Positions 35,929-46,289 of a DNA stretch of 64,000 nucleotides are shown piece after piece. Location: NCBI GenBank assembly GCA_963815785.1, contig CAWFHZ010000007.1, positions 744,001-808,000 of the forward strand, given 5' to 3'. Position 1 is the first letter of the stretch. Every line of letters starts with the position of its first letter. This DNA is from DATFVA01 sp963815785. GTDB lineage: Bacteria; Bacteroidota; Ignavibacteria; Ignavibacteriales; Ignavibacteriaceae. A program made the position numbers and the translations under genes. The notes under the pieces were generated by a model. It was not told the DNA's origin. It saw only the letters and a list, made by a program, of their open reading frames with translations, and did no database searches.

Positions 35929-36766
35929 AGCCGGTCCTTATGAAATAGATGCAAACATAAAAAGTGCGTCGGGAATTTCAAGTACAGAAGTATACTGGAC
36001 TACAGATACAACAGCAGGCTACTCAGCAATTCAAATGAATGAAGTTTCACCGGATTCATTTGTTGCATTCATTCCCGAAGTTCCGGGGGGGACAGAAATA
36101 TTTTACTATTTAAATGCTACCTCAAACGATGGCAGGGAAGTATCAAAACCATTAACAGCACCGGCAGGGTTTTATCATTTTAAAGTTGATGAATCTGTTC
36201 CGGTTGAGCTTCTTTCATTTATAGCAGATGAAGGTGAAGATGGAATAGTTCTTAGATGGATTACGGGAACTGAAACAAATAACAAAGGATTTGAAATTCA
36301 GAGGTCGGAAGACGGGGATCAGAAATCTGAATGGAAAAGTATTGGATATGTAGAGGGAAAAGGTACGACAACCGAATCATATAATTATTCATTTAAAGAT
36401 AAAAATATTACCATAGGAAAATACAAATACAGATTAAAACAAATTGATTTTGACGGAAGCTACAAGTATAGTAATGAAATTGAAATAGATGTAACTGCGC
36501 CAATAAAATTTTCACTGGAACAGAATTATCCTAATCCATTCAATCCAATGACGAATATTGAATATCAAATTGCGAATACCGGATTAGTTAAACTAGTAGT
36601 CTACAACAGTCTTGGTGAAGAAGTCGCCACACTCGTTAACGAATACAAATCCGCAGGAAGTTATGAAGTAAAATTAGATGCAAGTAATTTACCGAGCGGA
36701 GTATATATTTATAGATTGACATCAGGAAGTTATTCGGCGGTTAAGAAACTGGTACTACTAAAATAA
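35927..36766 (+). CDS. PPAD-like protein, Ig-like domain and T9SS sorting domain (continuation)
   Basis: Read from 35927, this frame gives EAGPYEIDANIKSASGISS... with an Ig-like domain (VYWTTDTTAGYSAIQMNEVS..., IFYYLNATSNDGREVSKP), then a linker shared with the neighbouring propeller gene, and a T9SS type A C-terminal domain: NYPNPFNPMTNIEYQI, VVYNSLGEEVATLVN, SGVYIYRLTSGSYSAVKKLVLLK. The first ATG in this frame is at 36035. It completes a protein of about 670 residues. Confidence 0.8.
   Translation, partial: EAGPYEIDANIKSASGISSTEVYWTTDTTAGYSAIQMNEVSPDSFVAFIPEVPGGTEIFYYLNATSNDGREVSKPLTAPAGFYHFKVDESVPVELLSFIADEGEDGIVLRWITGTETNNKGFEIQRSEDGDQKSEWKSIGYVEGKGTTTESYNYSFKDKNITIGKYKYRLKQIDFDGSYKYSNEIEIDVTAPIKFSLEQNYPNPFNPMTNIEYQIANTGLVKLVVYNSLGEEVATLVNEYKSAGSYEVKLDASNLPSGVYIYRLTSGSYSAVKKLVLLK
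36269..36373 (+). repeat. 105-bp near-identical module, copy 1
   Basis: 103 of 105 bases are identical to 37962-38066 in the next gene. It encodes the linker TETNNKGFEIQRSEDGDQKSEW... before the T9SS domain. Flanking sequence is only loosely similar, so this looks like recent copying or gene conversion. Confidence 0.9.
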
Positions 36767-36854
36767 AGAGAATATTATTATTTTAATCCGAACCCTAAAC
36801 TGAGTTTGTATTTTTAATATTTACTTTGCACAATATTCTTTAAGGAGGTGGGTT

Positions 36855-38459
36855 ATTTTATACCCTAAAAATAATCTTCAATTCAAAATTATTTCTTTTA
36901 CATTGGTAATTTTTATTTTCTCAATCTTTAATTCTCAAACGTATTCTCAAGTTCAACCTGAATGGAAAATATTTAATAACTCTAACTCTCCACTCACAAG
37001 CAATGTTATTTATGATATTTCTGTAGATGCCTTTAACAACAAGTGGATTGCAACTCAGGATGGGGTATTCAAAATAAGCGGCGATGATTTTACAGATTTT
37101 TCAAACTGGACAGAAATTCCGAACCTTCCGGCAAATATAGATATTATTCAGACAGATCAGAGTGGTAATGTATGGATGGCAAACGGTTTTCAATCATCAG
37201 GTTTAATAAAATATGATGGAAATTCATTTACTTCATATAACACACAAAATTCACCTATCCCATATGATTTAATAAGCGGCATTGCCGTAGACCTGAACAA
37301 CAATATATGGATTATGGATGGAATGAAAGATATTACCCCACAAATTTATTTAGTAGAATTTGACGGCAGCAATAACTGGTTTCAGCTTCCGGGTAACTTT
37401 GGCTATCAAACCAGGGGTGACCTGGCAGGTATTGATTCATCGGGTAATATATGGACGGCAAGCGAATTTAAATTAACAAGAGTGAATACTATAACACACG
37501 ATACTGTGGAATGGAGCCAGACAGGTTTGGGACAATATGTAACCCAGGTTAAGCCTGATTTCAAAGGAAATATCTGGATTGCAGGTGCTATGGCAGGATG
37601 GGGAGGATTGGTAAAATTTGACGGACAGAACTTTACTTATATTAATTATCCTGCTATTTCTCTCGCTGTTGATGATCAAAAAAATCTGTGGGTTGGAACT
37701 GAAAATTTGCTTCAGGATACTCTTAAAATTCTTAAATATGACGGAATTAATTGGACTGAGATTACATCAGAGAATTCATCATTACCCGATGCTTTTAGAA
37801 TATTAGACCTCGAATTTGATAAAAAGGGGAATTTATGGATTGCTACCTCAGACAGCGGCATCGCAGTTTATAAAGCAGGCGGTTTAATTACTCCGGTAGA
37901 ACTCGAATCATTTTCCGGTGAAAGCGTAGGAAATGCTGTTTACCTTAGTTGGTCAACTTCTACTGAAACAAACAACAAAGGATTTGAGATTCAGAGGTCG
38001 GAAGACGGGGATCAGAAATCTGAATGGAAAAGTATTGGATATGTAGAGGGAAAAGGTACGACAACCTTAACTCATGTATACTCTTTTAAAGATAATAATG
38101 TTACCCCTGGTAAATACATCTACAGGTTAAAGCAAATAGATTTTGACGGAAGCTACAAGTATAGTATTGAAATTGAAGTAGATGTAAACTCAATATCAGA
38201 GTTCGCGCTTGAACAAAATTACCCTAATCCATTTAATCCAACAACACAAATACAATATCAGCTTCCTGAAACAGGAAATGTAACAATAAAAGTTTATGAT
38301 ATTCTTGGCAACGAAGTACGAACATTAGTAAATGAAAACAAACCTGCAGGGAGTTATAAAGTTAACTTTAATGCAAAAGATTAAGAAGCGGAATTTATTT
38401 TTATAAAATAACTTCAGGATCATTCATAGAAACTTAAAAAAATTATACTGATGAAATAA
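36855..38459 (+). CDS. Secreted beta-propeller protein with T9SS sorting domain (frameshifted near the end)
   Basis: Repeats of the two-component-regulator-propeller type (NKWIATQDGVFK, GNVWMANGF, NNIWIMDG, GNIWTASEF, GNIWIAGA, KNLWVGTEN, GNLWIATSDSGIAVYK) form a beta-propeller, probably a binding or adhesin domain. It is followed by the linker shared with the PPAD-like gene and a T9SS tail (NYPNPFNPTTQIQYQL). The frame stops at 38384; adding one T at about 38381 and removing one at 38434-38435 gives a complete sorting domain ending KKIILMK at 38457-38459. An ideal ribosome site AGGAGGT (36843-36849) precedes ATT 36855; the first standard start is TTG 36903, which would leave an uncharged signal peptide. 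Confidence 0.75.
37962..38066 (+). repeat. 105-bp near-identical module, copy 2
   Basis: Copy of 36269-36373 with two substitutions. A second, 28-base identical block (GATTTTGACGGAAGCTACAA...) follows about 80 bases further on in both genes. Confidence 0.9.
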
Positions 38460-38971
38460 TGCATCCTGATGCGAAAAAATATATTACAAATTTACAGCTT
38501 GAACCACATCCCGAAGGAGGATACTTCAGAGAAATTTATCGTTCAGCAGAAATAATTTTACCGGAAGGTTTACCGGACAGATTTGTAAAACAAAGGTCGG
38601 TATCTACCTCAATTTATTTTCTGCTTGAAGGAAAGCAGGTGTCTAAATTTCATAAGTTAAAGTCTGATGAGATCTGGCATTTTTACGATGGAAATGGGGT
38701 GAAAATTTTAGTGATTGATAATTCGGGGAATCTTTCCGAATTTAGACTCGGAAAAAATTTTGATAACAGGGAAACTTTACAAGTGGTTATCAGAAATAAT
38801 CAATGGTTTGCTGCTGAACTAATAGATAGGAAATCTTTTTGTCTTATCGGATGTACTGTTTCTCCTGGTTTTGATTTTGACGATTTTCAATTAGGTTCAA
38901 GATCAGAACTATTAAAGCAGTTTCCCCGGCATTCTGAATTGATTAAAAGATTCACAAAAGCAAAAGCATAG
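38459..38971 (+). CDS. Cupin superfamily protein, DUF985 (cupin_5)
   Basis: A 170-residue small cupin. The DUF985 signature is clear: LEPHPEGGYFREIYRS at the N-terminus, STSIYFLLEGKQVSKFHKLKSDEIWHFYDG in the middle (His and Glu likely metal ligands), and the C-terminal SPGFDFDDFQLGSR with a P-G-F-D-x-x-D-F pattern. The substrate of the family is uncertain (possibly sugar epimerase-like). Its ATG overlaps the last base of the propeller gene's restored TAA. Confidence 0.9.
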   Translation: MHPDAKKYITNLQLEPHPEGGYFREIYRSAEIILPEGLPDRFVKQRSVSTSIYFLLEGKQVSKFHKLKSDEIWHFYDGNGVKILVIDNSGNLSEFRLGKNFDNRETLQVVIRNNQWFAAELIDRKSFCLIGCTVSPGFDFDDFQLGSRSELLKQFPRHSELIKRFTKAKA

Positions 38972-39246
38972 AAATACCCGTAAAAACAGCGAAAAAAAAT
39001 TACCTTAACAGAGATGTTCTAATATTATAGATTAAAACAATAAAATTTTAATGCTTTGCAATGCATTCAATATTGAACTTCAAATCTAAATTATATAACT
39101 TTTTCGCTCAAAATTAAATTATTAATCCGGAGGATTTATATAGAGAATTTTTCTACTGTTTTTTTTGAATTATTTCTTTCGGGTTCCAAATTAAAAATAA
39201 GATTCCAAATCTAATTCGGGAGATTCTGGGTATCACTGCAGTTTCT

Positions 39247-40011
39247 GTGGTGATCTTCTTCAGTTTAGTAAATCTTGGCTTTTCACCTGAAAAAGCTAAA
39301 ATTGATAATACTATCTGGATAAATTCTCTCTTCGATTATTACCATAAACAGGCATCTCTGCCTCCAATCAGTTCTTCTGCCGATAATAATATTTCCAATA
39401 TTAATGATGAACGAACACTTGATTCCTCTGTGTATTCAAATACCGGACAAAAATTGGATTCGATGAAGGTTTTTGATGTTTCAGAACTTCATTCATTACA
39501 GGCAAAAAAAGAAAATTATGCTTCTCTTAATACTACTCAGTCTGAGATATTTTCTGCAGTAACCGGATTATTTCCCCCTGATTCAACAGTAAAAGACGAT
39601 TCCCTTAATATTGATTCTTTAAAAGTCGGGAAAACAGGTATTGCGGCAGACACTGTTAAAGTAGATTCAATGGCTTTGGATTCTACAGCCAGAATAAAAT
39701 ATTTCCATTACCAGCGAACAGACCTGCCATATTTAACTTTACAGCGCCCCAGAAAATCTCCGTTTTTTGCACAGCCAACTGACAGGAAACGAACAGTCCG
39801 GATTGATTCAACAGGGAAATATGTGGTGATAGAGGAAAAGATTGCCGGGCAGGAGACAAAGGAATTACTCAGGGTTCCAATTGAGGATTATATAGAAGCC
39901 AAACTTGATCTGCACAGAAGAGAACTTTGGGAAGATCTTGGATATCAGTACGAACTCAAAGTCTTCAAAAAAAGAACTTGGGGAATTAATAAAAAACATT
40001 ACCGATTTTGA
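39247..40011 (+). CDS. sprA: T9SS translocon SprA, N-terminal part (start uncertain)
   Basis: SprA is the giant outer-membrane pore of T9SS. This frame holds the N-terminal transmembrane/early region (VIFFSLVNLGFSPEKAKIDNTIWINSLFDYYHK), followed by a Ser/Asp-rich linker. The GTG at 39247 is a minimum; the open frame goes back to 39169 and a ribosome site GGAGGA lies at 39129-39134, but no ATG fits, so an indel (poly-T at 39159-39166) may hide the true start. At 39967-39973 an A7 run shifts the frame; with six A the reading continues as KKELGELIKNITDFEIPLP in the next entry. Confidence 0.8.
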   Translation: MVIFFSLVNLGFSPEKAKIDNTIWINSLFDYYHKQASLPPISSSADNNISNINDERTLDSSVYSNTGQKLDSMKVFDVSELHSLQAKKENYASLNTTQSEIFSAVTGLFPPDSTVKDDSLNIDSLKVGKTGIAADTVKVDSMALDSTARIKYFHYQRTDLPYLTLQRPRKSPFFAQPTDRKRTVRIDSTGKYVVIEEKIAGQETKELLRVPIEDYIEAKLDLHRRELWEDLGYQYELKVFKKRTWGINKKHYRF

Positions 40012-43000
40012 AATACCGCTCCCCAAGGTTGGCGTTCTTAGTATTTTTGGTGAACCCAAAATAAGTCTGAAAGTCGGTGGAGCTGTGGATATCCATGGCG
40101 CCTGGCGAAATGAAAATACTTCCGGAGTTACAGCTTCAAGATATGGCAACACACGGAATGAACCTGATTTTAAACAACAGGTTCAGATAACAGTTGCGGG
40201 GACAATAGGTGATAAACTTCATATTAATGCTGACTGGAATACTGAAAGAACTTTTCAATATGAAAACCAGCTTAAAATAAAATATGAAGGTTACGAAGAT
40301 GAAATTATCCAGAGCATTGAAGCCGGAAACGTTTCTCTGCAAACATCTCCTTTAGTTGGTGGAAGTGAAGCTCTCTTCGGATTGAAAGCTAATTTTAAAT
40401 TAGGTCCGTTATCTTTAACCACCTTGGCAAGTCAGAAAAAAGGTGAAACTGAAGAAGTATCAGTTAACAGCGGAACAACCTCGCAGGAATTTAATCTGCG
40501 GGCATATGATTATTCTACTAATCATTATTTTCTTGATACGCTCTACGCTAGTGAAATCCCATCACTTAATATATTTAAGAATTATTATAATAGCGCCACT
40601 CCGACATATCCGCAGCAGTATTACGTTGTAAATATTGAAGTATGGAAATCTGTAAATGTAATTACATTCGACAGGACAAAGCAAAGAAAAGGTAATGCAT
40701 ATATTGATCTGCCAACTTTGCAGGGCACAAATAATTATGCGGCTTATAGTCGTGATACATCCGGAATTCCCGGTCAGGTAGAGGTTAGCTGGTTTGAATT
40801 ACTTCAGCAGGGTGTAGATTATGAGTTACACCCGGAGACAGGATATATAACTTTTAAAACAAGTTTACAGGATAATGATATAATTGCAGTTGCTTATCAG
40901 CGGCAAAGTGGTGATACTTACGGGCAGTTTCTAAGTACAATTAATGTTGCCGATACCTCAAAGAACATTGTTCTAAAACTTGTGAAACCGAAAAATCTGC
41001 AGCCTGAATATACACGGGCATGGAAACTGCAGCTTAAAAACATATATCCTCTTGGCGGTAGGAACATTAAACAGGAAGGTTTTGAGTTTAATGTTGAGTA
41101 CGAAAAAGAAGGTCAGGATCCTTTAACAGATTTAGCTACTCCTTCCGGAACAGTTCGTTTATTAACTGCTTTCGGATTGGATTTGCTGGATGCAAGCGGA
41201 AATCCTAACCCGGATAATAAATTCGACTATCGTCCTAATATTACAATTTTCCCTGAAACTGGTGAAATTGTCTTTCCCACTCTACATCCTTTCGGTTCAA
41301 ATCTGCCGACTGGAATACCTGATACACTTGCATTTAACGAAGTTTATACCCTTACAAAAACTTTCGCTCAGCAGACTAAAATAAAAGACAAATGGCTGAT
41401 CACGGGAAAATACTCCGGTGAAGCATCATCAGTTTATCAATTAGGATTTAATATCGTTGAAAATTCAGTAAGAGTTTTACTTAATGGCAGGGAGCTTACG
41501 CCTGGAACGGATTATATAGTCGATTACAATATCGGGCAGCTTACCATCAGGAATGATGCGGCATTAGTGCCGGGAGCAGATTTAAAAATCACGTATGAAA
41601 AAAATGATCTGTTTCAACTTGCTTCAAAAACACTTTTAGGTGCACGCGGTCTGTTTGATTTTTCCGATAAAACAAAATTAGGTTTTTCAATTTTAAACTT
41701 AAATCAGCAGACACTCAGCGATAAAGTAAGAATAGGTGAGGAACCTTTAAGTAACACTATTTACGGAGTAGATGCAACAACTGGGATTGATCTTCCAATA
41801 ATCACTAAAGGTCTTGATAACATTATTTCTACAAGAGAAATGTCCTCACTAACTTTGAGTGGGGAGTACGCGTACATCAATCCAGACCCTAATACAAAGA
41901 AAAGTACGATTAGCTCAGACCAGGGACAGAGTATAGCATATATTGATGATTTTGAAGGCGCTAAAAGAACAATTCCAATCGGTGTATCTTATACTGCCTG
42001 GAAGGATTTAAGTCCACCGGATTCACTTCCGGGTCTTGCCGGTCTTAGTTACAGGCAAAAAATGGATTATAAAGCAAAAAGCATATGGTTTACTGTTACT
42101 CCATCTGATGTTAATGTAAAAGAAATCTGGCCGAACAAATCTGTTGCGACAGAGGATCAGCAAGTTACTGTAATGGATTATGTATTTCTTCCTGACACAC
42201 CCGGATCTTTTAACTACTATCCTCAACTTGGTGACCGGCAGAAGAACTGGGGCGGTATAATGAAGCTTCTGTCATCTACTGCAAATAACCTGGTTGAAGA
42301 AAATATAGAGTTTGTTGAGTTCTGGGCAAAAATTGATGATGCACCGCAGGGTGCAAAGATCTTTCTTGATCTTGGAAGAATTAGTGAAGATGTTATACCA
42401 AATGACACACTGAATACCGAAGATCGTGAACCGCAAAATGATCTTATCGACCAGGGTGAGGATGTTGGACTTGATGGGTTGACCGATGCCCAGGAGAGGG
42501 CTAAGTATGGAAGCACCAAGGCTGATCCCAGCGGAGACGATTTCGCTTTTGATAAAACCGGAAGCAATAACTACCTGGATTATTTCAATATAAATGGTAC
42601 CGAGGGGAATGCGGTGTTAACTGATATTGGAAGGTTCCCAGATACTGAAGATCTGAATAAGAATGGAAACCTTGATAAAGCGAATAGTTATTTCAGGTAT
42701 GAAATTCCCCTTGATACAAACCGGGCTACAAATCCTTTTATAGCCGGCGGTGGGGATAATGGTGGAAAAGATAAGAAGGGATGGTACCTCTATCGAGTTC
42801 CATTAAAAGATTTTCAAAAAGAAATAGGTAATCCATCTCTTACCGATGTTGAATTCATCAGGTTTTTTATTACGAATGCATCAAGTTTGGTTCATCTGCG
42901 GTTAACAGAATTTAATCTTACCGGAAGTCAATGGCAGAAAGTTGTCCCGCAGGATTCGACGATGTCTATTTCAGTTATTAATATTGAGGATAACCCAAAC

Positions 43001-45601
43001 TACACTTCTCCTCCGGGAGTATTTCAGGAAAGAGACAGAACAAGACCCGATCAACAGGTTTACCGTAATGAACAATCATTAAATCTGATTATTAAAAATT
43101 TACCTGATGGTCAGGCCCGTGAAGCAGTGAAATATCTTTATAAACCGCTTGATGTATTTAACTACAAACAGATGAAATTGTTTATTCACGGAGATGATTA
43201 CACCGGTCCGGGTTCTGTTTCAGACACTTCAGGCGGAACTTATTCCTCACAGGTTTATTTCAGATTCGGAGGCGATACAAATAATTTTTATGAATACAGG
43301 CAGCCGGTTGCCGCAGGCTGGAATGAAATTTCAATTAACTTCAGTGAGTTGACTGCAATAAAACAAGCCAGGAATGATTCTTCGATAACAAGGCTGGTGG
43401 AAAAACCTGTGCCCGGTAAAACCGGACATTTATATGGTGTAAAAGGTAATCCAACTTTAACTTCGGTAAAATTTTTATTGGTTGGAATTTATAATCCATC
43501 TCGCTCTGTTCCCCCAGGATTTAAACAGGGATCTGTGTCGGGTGAAATATGGGTTAACGAACTCAGAGTTGTCGGTGCAGATGATTCGCCCGGTTGGGCT
43601 TATAATTTTTCTTCATCAATTAAACTTGCAGATTTAATGACTGTGAATGTAAACCTCAGTCAGACTAATCCTTATTTTCACAAGCTATCAGACAGATTCG
43701 GATCGAGAATCGAATCCAGGAACTGGGGTGTTTCTGCCGATGTAAATATTTTGAAGTTGCTTCCTGTCAATCTTCCTGAAAGCAGTCTAAGATTGAATTA
43801 CTCGCATAATGAAAGTGTAGGAAAACCATTATACCTTCCCGGAACCGATATTAAAGTCGATGAAGCAGCAAAACAAATCGCAGCCTTAAGATCCGATACA
43901 ACAGTAACAACAACCAAAACCCCTGAGCAAATAATTGCTGAATCGCAAACTATTAACACTTCTGATACGTGGTCAGCTTCCAATATAAAGATTAAAGTAC
44001 CTACTTCTTTGTGGTATATCCGCGATACATTTAATGCCTTATCATTCGGATTTAACTATAATAAAACCTTCAGTCGAAATCCAACTATTCTGGCGAATAA
44101 CGGGTGGGTATGGAATGCATCAATGAGCTATGCAATAAACTTAAGCCCGACATATTATTTCTATCCTGAAGAGATTCCTGTTCTGGGATCTGCAATTGCT
44201 TTATTCTCCGATTATAAAAATGTTAAAGTTTATTATACTCCGCAAAATTTTGCGCTTAATTTAACCGCAAAAAGGCAGAGAAATACAAATGTTACCCGTC
44301 CTCAGTCAGGTTCAACTTCTCAGCAGATTGTATCACGTGATTTTGGAACAACCAGAGGATTTAATTATAACTGGAAACTAACCGAGGGTGGATTAATAAA
44401 TCTTGCCACAAGTTATAATGTTAATATAACTTCCTCACTCGCTTATCTCGAAACTACCGATAATGGATTCCAGAGACCTGAGAAAGAAATATGGAAGGAT
44501 ATTCTTTCCGGTGTATTTTTTGGAAAAGATTACAGGTATGCTCAAACTTTTGATATTAAAACAAATCCTAAGCTGCCTTCGGTTTGGGATATCAACCGGT
44601 TCTTCCAGTTAAATGCGGGCTATACATCAAGTTATAACTGGAACTTTGATTTCCGTCAGGATACGCTGGGTAGAAGCGGCGGATTCTCAAGCCGTTTAAG
44701 CACGGGATTGACTCTAAGATTGAAAGCATTAACTGATCCCTTGTTTGCTGAAAAACCAGAAACAAACGTTATCCAAAACCAGAATCCGAGAGGAAACCGC
44801 GGCGGAAGAGATCTTGAAAGTCGCAGAAGAAGAATTGAAGGTGGAAATGAGCAAATAAATGATTCTACAAAACAAAATATTGATGAAGAACCTATTGGTA
44901 GTGATTCCTTACAGCAGACTACTAAAAGACCGGCCTTAACCCGGGCATTTGGTTTTCTTAAGAGTGTTGTAAAAAGTATTTTCTTTGATTATGAAACAAT
45001 TACGTTTAATTATACTAATGATAACAACGTTACTAAATCCGGAATATTGGGTGAAGGCACAGGCTTTAATAATTTCTGGGGAATAAATTATGATTATAAA
45101 AAAGGTCCTTCAAGATTATTTATGCTCGGGCTAAGCAGTGATATAGGCAGGCGAGCACCCGGAGGCAGCTTACAGGATGTTTTTTCTCAAAAAAATAATC
45201 TTGATTTCCGGACTTCGAGGCCGCTTTGGGAGGGAGCCAAAATTGATATCAACTGGAAAGTTGCATGGTCCATAAATAAAAACACAACCTTAACTACCGA
45301 TGACCTGGGGAATCCCACAGTTGCAAATATTAGCGAAACGGGTTCTATTGAAAGATCATTTTTATCTTTCCCGCCATCATTGTTCTTAAGTGTTTTCGGG
45401 AATGGAATAAAAAAAGTAAATGAGCTGTTTGATCCCAATGCAGCAAATCCACAACAGAATTTATCTAATGCATTCCTTCAGGGATTTGAAACTTTGCCAA
45501 TATTATCCAAGTTTGGATTTCTTAAAAACTATGCTAAATATATTCCAAGACCCAACTGGCATCTGACCTGGGACGGACTTGAGAACATACTTTTCTTTTA
45601 A
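39905..45601 (+). CDS. sprA: T9SS translocon SprA, main part
   Basis: Nearly 1,900 residues of SprA (about 2,300 in total): DFEIPLPKVGVLSIFGEPKISLKVGGAVDIHGAWRNE at the start, long runs of amphipathic barrel strands and periplasmic segments, SIAYIDDFEGAKRTIPIG in the middle and EETIT-like strand-rich C-terminal portions (LSTGLTLRLKALTDPLF, FFDYETITFNYTNDNN). Exports CTD-bearing proteins across the outer membrane. The frame ends at 45599-45601; removing one T from TTTT at 45596-45599 joins it to the final part. Confidence 0.93.
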   Translation: MICTEENFGKILDISTNSKSSKKELGELIKNITDFEIPLPKVGVLSIFGEPKISLKVGGAVDIHGAWRNENTSGVTASRYGNTRNEPDFKQQVQITVAGTIGDKLHINADWNTERTFQYENQLKIKYEGYEDEIIQSIEAGNVSLQTSPLVGGSEALFGLKANFKLGPLSLTTLASQKKGETEEVSVNSGTTSQEFNLRAYDYSTNHYFLDTLYASEIPSLNIFKNYYNSATPTYPQQYYVVNIEVWKSVNVITFDRTKQRKGNAYIDLPTLQGTNNYAAYSRDTSGIPGQVEVSWFELLQQGVDYELHPETGYITFKTSLQDNDIIAVAYQRQSGDTYGQFLSTINVADTSKNIVLKLVKPKNLQPEYTRAWKLQLKNIYPLGGRNIKQEGFEFNVEYEKEGQDPLTDLATPSGTVRLLTAFGLDLLDASGNPNPDNKFDYRPNITIFPETGEIVFPTLHPFGSNLPTGIPDTLAFNEVYTLTKTFAQQTKIKDKWLITGKYSGEASSVYQLGFNIVENSVRVLLNGRELTPGTDYIVDYNIGQLTIRNDAALVPGADLKITYEKNDLFQLASKTLLGARGLFDFSDKTKLGFSILNLNQQTLSDKVRIGEEPLSNTIYGVDATTGIDLPIITKGLDNIISTREMSSLTLSGEYAYINPDPNTKKSTISSDQGQSIAYIDDFEGAKRTIPIGVSYTAWKDLSPPDSLPGLAGLSYRQKMDYKAKSIWFTVTPSDVNVKEIWPNKSVATEDQQVTVMDYVFLPDTPGSFNYYPQLGDRQKNWGGIMKLLSSTANNLVEENIEFVEFWAKIDDAPQGAKIFLDLGRISEDVIPNDTLNTEDREPQNDLIDQGEDVGLDGLTDAQERAKYGSTKADPSGDDFAFDKTGSNNYLDYFNINGTEGNAVLTDIGRFPDTEDLNKNGNLDKANSYFRYEIPLDTNRATNPFIAGGGDNGGKDKKGWYLYRVPLKDFQKEIGNPSLTDVEFIRFFITNASSLVHLRLTEFNLTGSQWQKVVPQDSTMSISVINIEDNPNYTSPPGVFQERDRTRPDQQVYRNEQSLNLIIKNLPDGQAREAVKYLYKPLDVFNYKQMKLFIHGDDYTGPGSVSDTSGGTYSSQVYFRFGGDTNNFYEYRQPVAAGWNEISINFSELTAIKQARNDSSITRLVEKPVPGKTGHLYGVKGNPTLTSVKFLLVGIYNPSRSVPPGFKQGSVSGEIWVNELRVVGADDSPGWAYNFSSSIKLADLMTVNVNLSQTNPYFHKLSDRFGSRIESRNWGVSADVNILKLLPVNLPESSLRLNYSHNESVGKPLYLPGTDIKVDEAAKQIAALRSDTTVTTTKTPEQIIAESQTINTSDTWSASNIKIKVPTSLWYIRDTFNALSFGFNYNKTFSRNPTILANNGWVWNASMSYAINLSPTYYFYPEEIPVLGSAIALFSDYKNVKVYYTPQNFALNLTAKRQRNTNVTRPQSGSTSQQIVSRDFGTTRGFNYNWKLTEGGLINLATSYNVNITSSLAYLETTDNGFQRPEKEIWKDILSGVFFGKDYRYAQTFDIKTNPKLPSVWDINRFFQLNAGYTSSYNWNFDFRQDTLGRSGGFSSRLSTGLTLRLKALTDPLFAEKPETNVIQNQNPRGNRGGRDLESRRRRIEGGNEQINDSTKQNIDEEPIGSDSLQQTTKRPALTRAFGFLKSVVKSIFFDYETITFNYTNDNNVTKSGILGEGTGFNNFWGINYDYKKGPSRLFMLGLSSDIGRRAPGGSLQDVFSQKNNLDFRTSRPLWEGAKIDINWKVAWSINKNTTLTTDDLGNPTVANISETGSIERSFLSFPPSLFLSVFGNGIKKVNELFDPNAANPQQNLSNAFLQGFETLPILSKFGFLKNYAKYIPRPNWHLTWDGLENILFF

Positions 45602-46187
45602 ATCATTTGCAAAAAAAGTTTCTCTTGAACACGCCTATAGCGCTACATATACCGAGGGAACGAAATTAAATCCCGATGGGGTTCAGGAAATTCTTACTCA
45701 AAGAATAGAGTACGGTTTTTCACCAATCGCCGGATTAAACATGACTTTTAATGATATGTGGGGCGGCAACCTGATCGGAAGCATAAAATACGGTACAAGG
45801 ACAATTTATGATCTCGGTTTAACCACAAAGAATATTTCAGAAACGTTTTCAAAAGATATAGGAATAACAGCCGGATTTTCAAAATCAGGATTTGAACTTC
45901 CTTTATTTGGAATTAATCTTAAAAATGATATTGAATTCAGTCTTTCCTACACAAGTTCGAAAAATTCTGTAGTAAGATACGATATGCTTAACTTTACGGA
46001 AGCTGGTACTCCGCAGGATGGAACTCTCAGAACAACAATGGAACCCAGAATCAAATATACTATAAGCTCTAAAGTTACTCTCTCAATTTTTTACAGGAGA
46101 ACCTCGGTTGAACCAGAAGGTGCAGCCAGAATTCCTCCCACTACTACCAATGAAGCCGGTCTGGATGTACATATTTCTATTCAATAA
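45579..46187 (+). CDS. sprA: T9SS translocon SprA, C-terminal part
   Basis: It continues from LENILFFKSFAKKVSLEHAYSATYTEG and finishes with barrel strands and the family end EGAARIPPTTTNEAGLDVHISIQ. Together the three pieces span about 39169-46187. porX follows 102 bases downstream. Confidence 0.88.
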   Translation: MRTYFSFKSFAKKVSLEHAYSATYTEGTKLNPDGVQEILTQRIEYGFSPIAGLNMTFNDMWGGNLIGSIKYGTRTIYDLGLTTKNISETFSKDIGITAGFSKSGFELPLFGINLKNDIEFSLSYTSSKNSVVRYDMLNFTEAGTPQDGTLRTTMEPRIKYTISSKVTLSIFYRRTSVEPEGAARIPPTTTNEAGLDVHISIQ

Positions 46188-46289
46188 TAAAGTTACTGAA
46201 ATAGTTTGAGCACCCGGTTACAATTTCTGACAAGAATCTTTATTAAATTATTAAGTATTAATTTTTGAACATACTATCAGAGGAAAATA

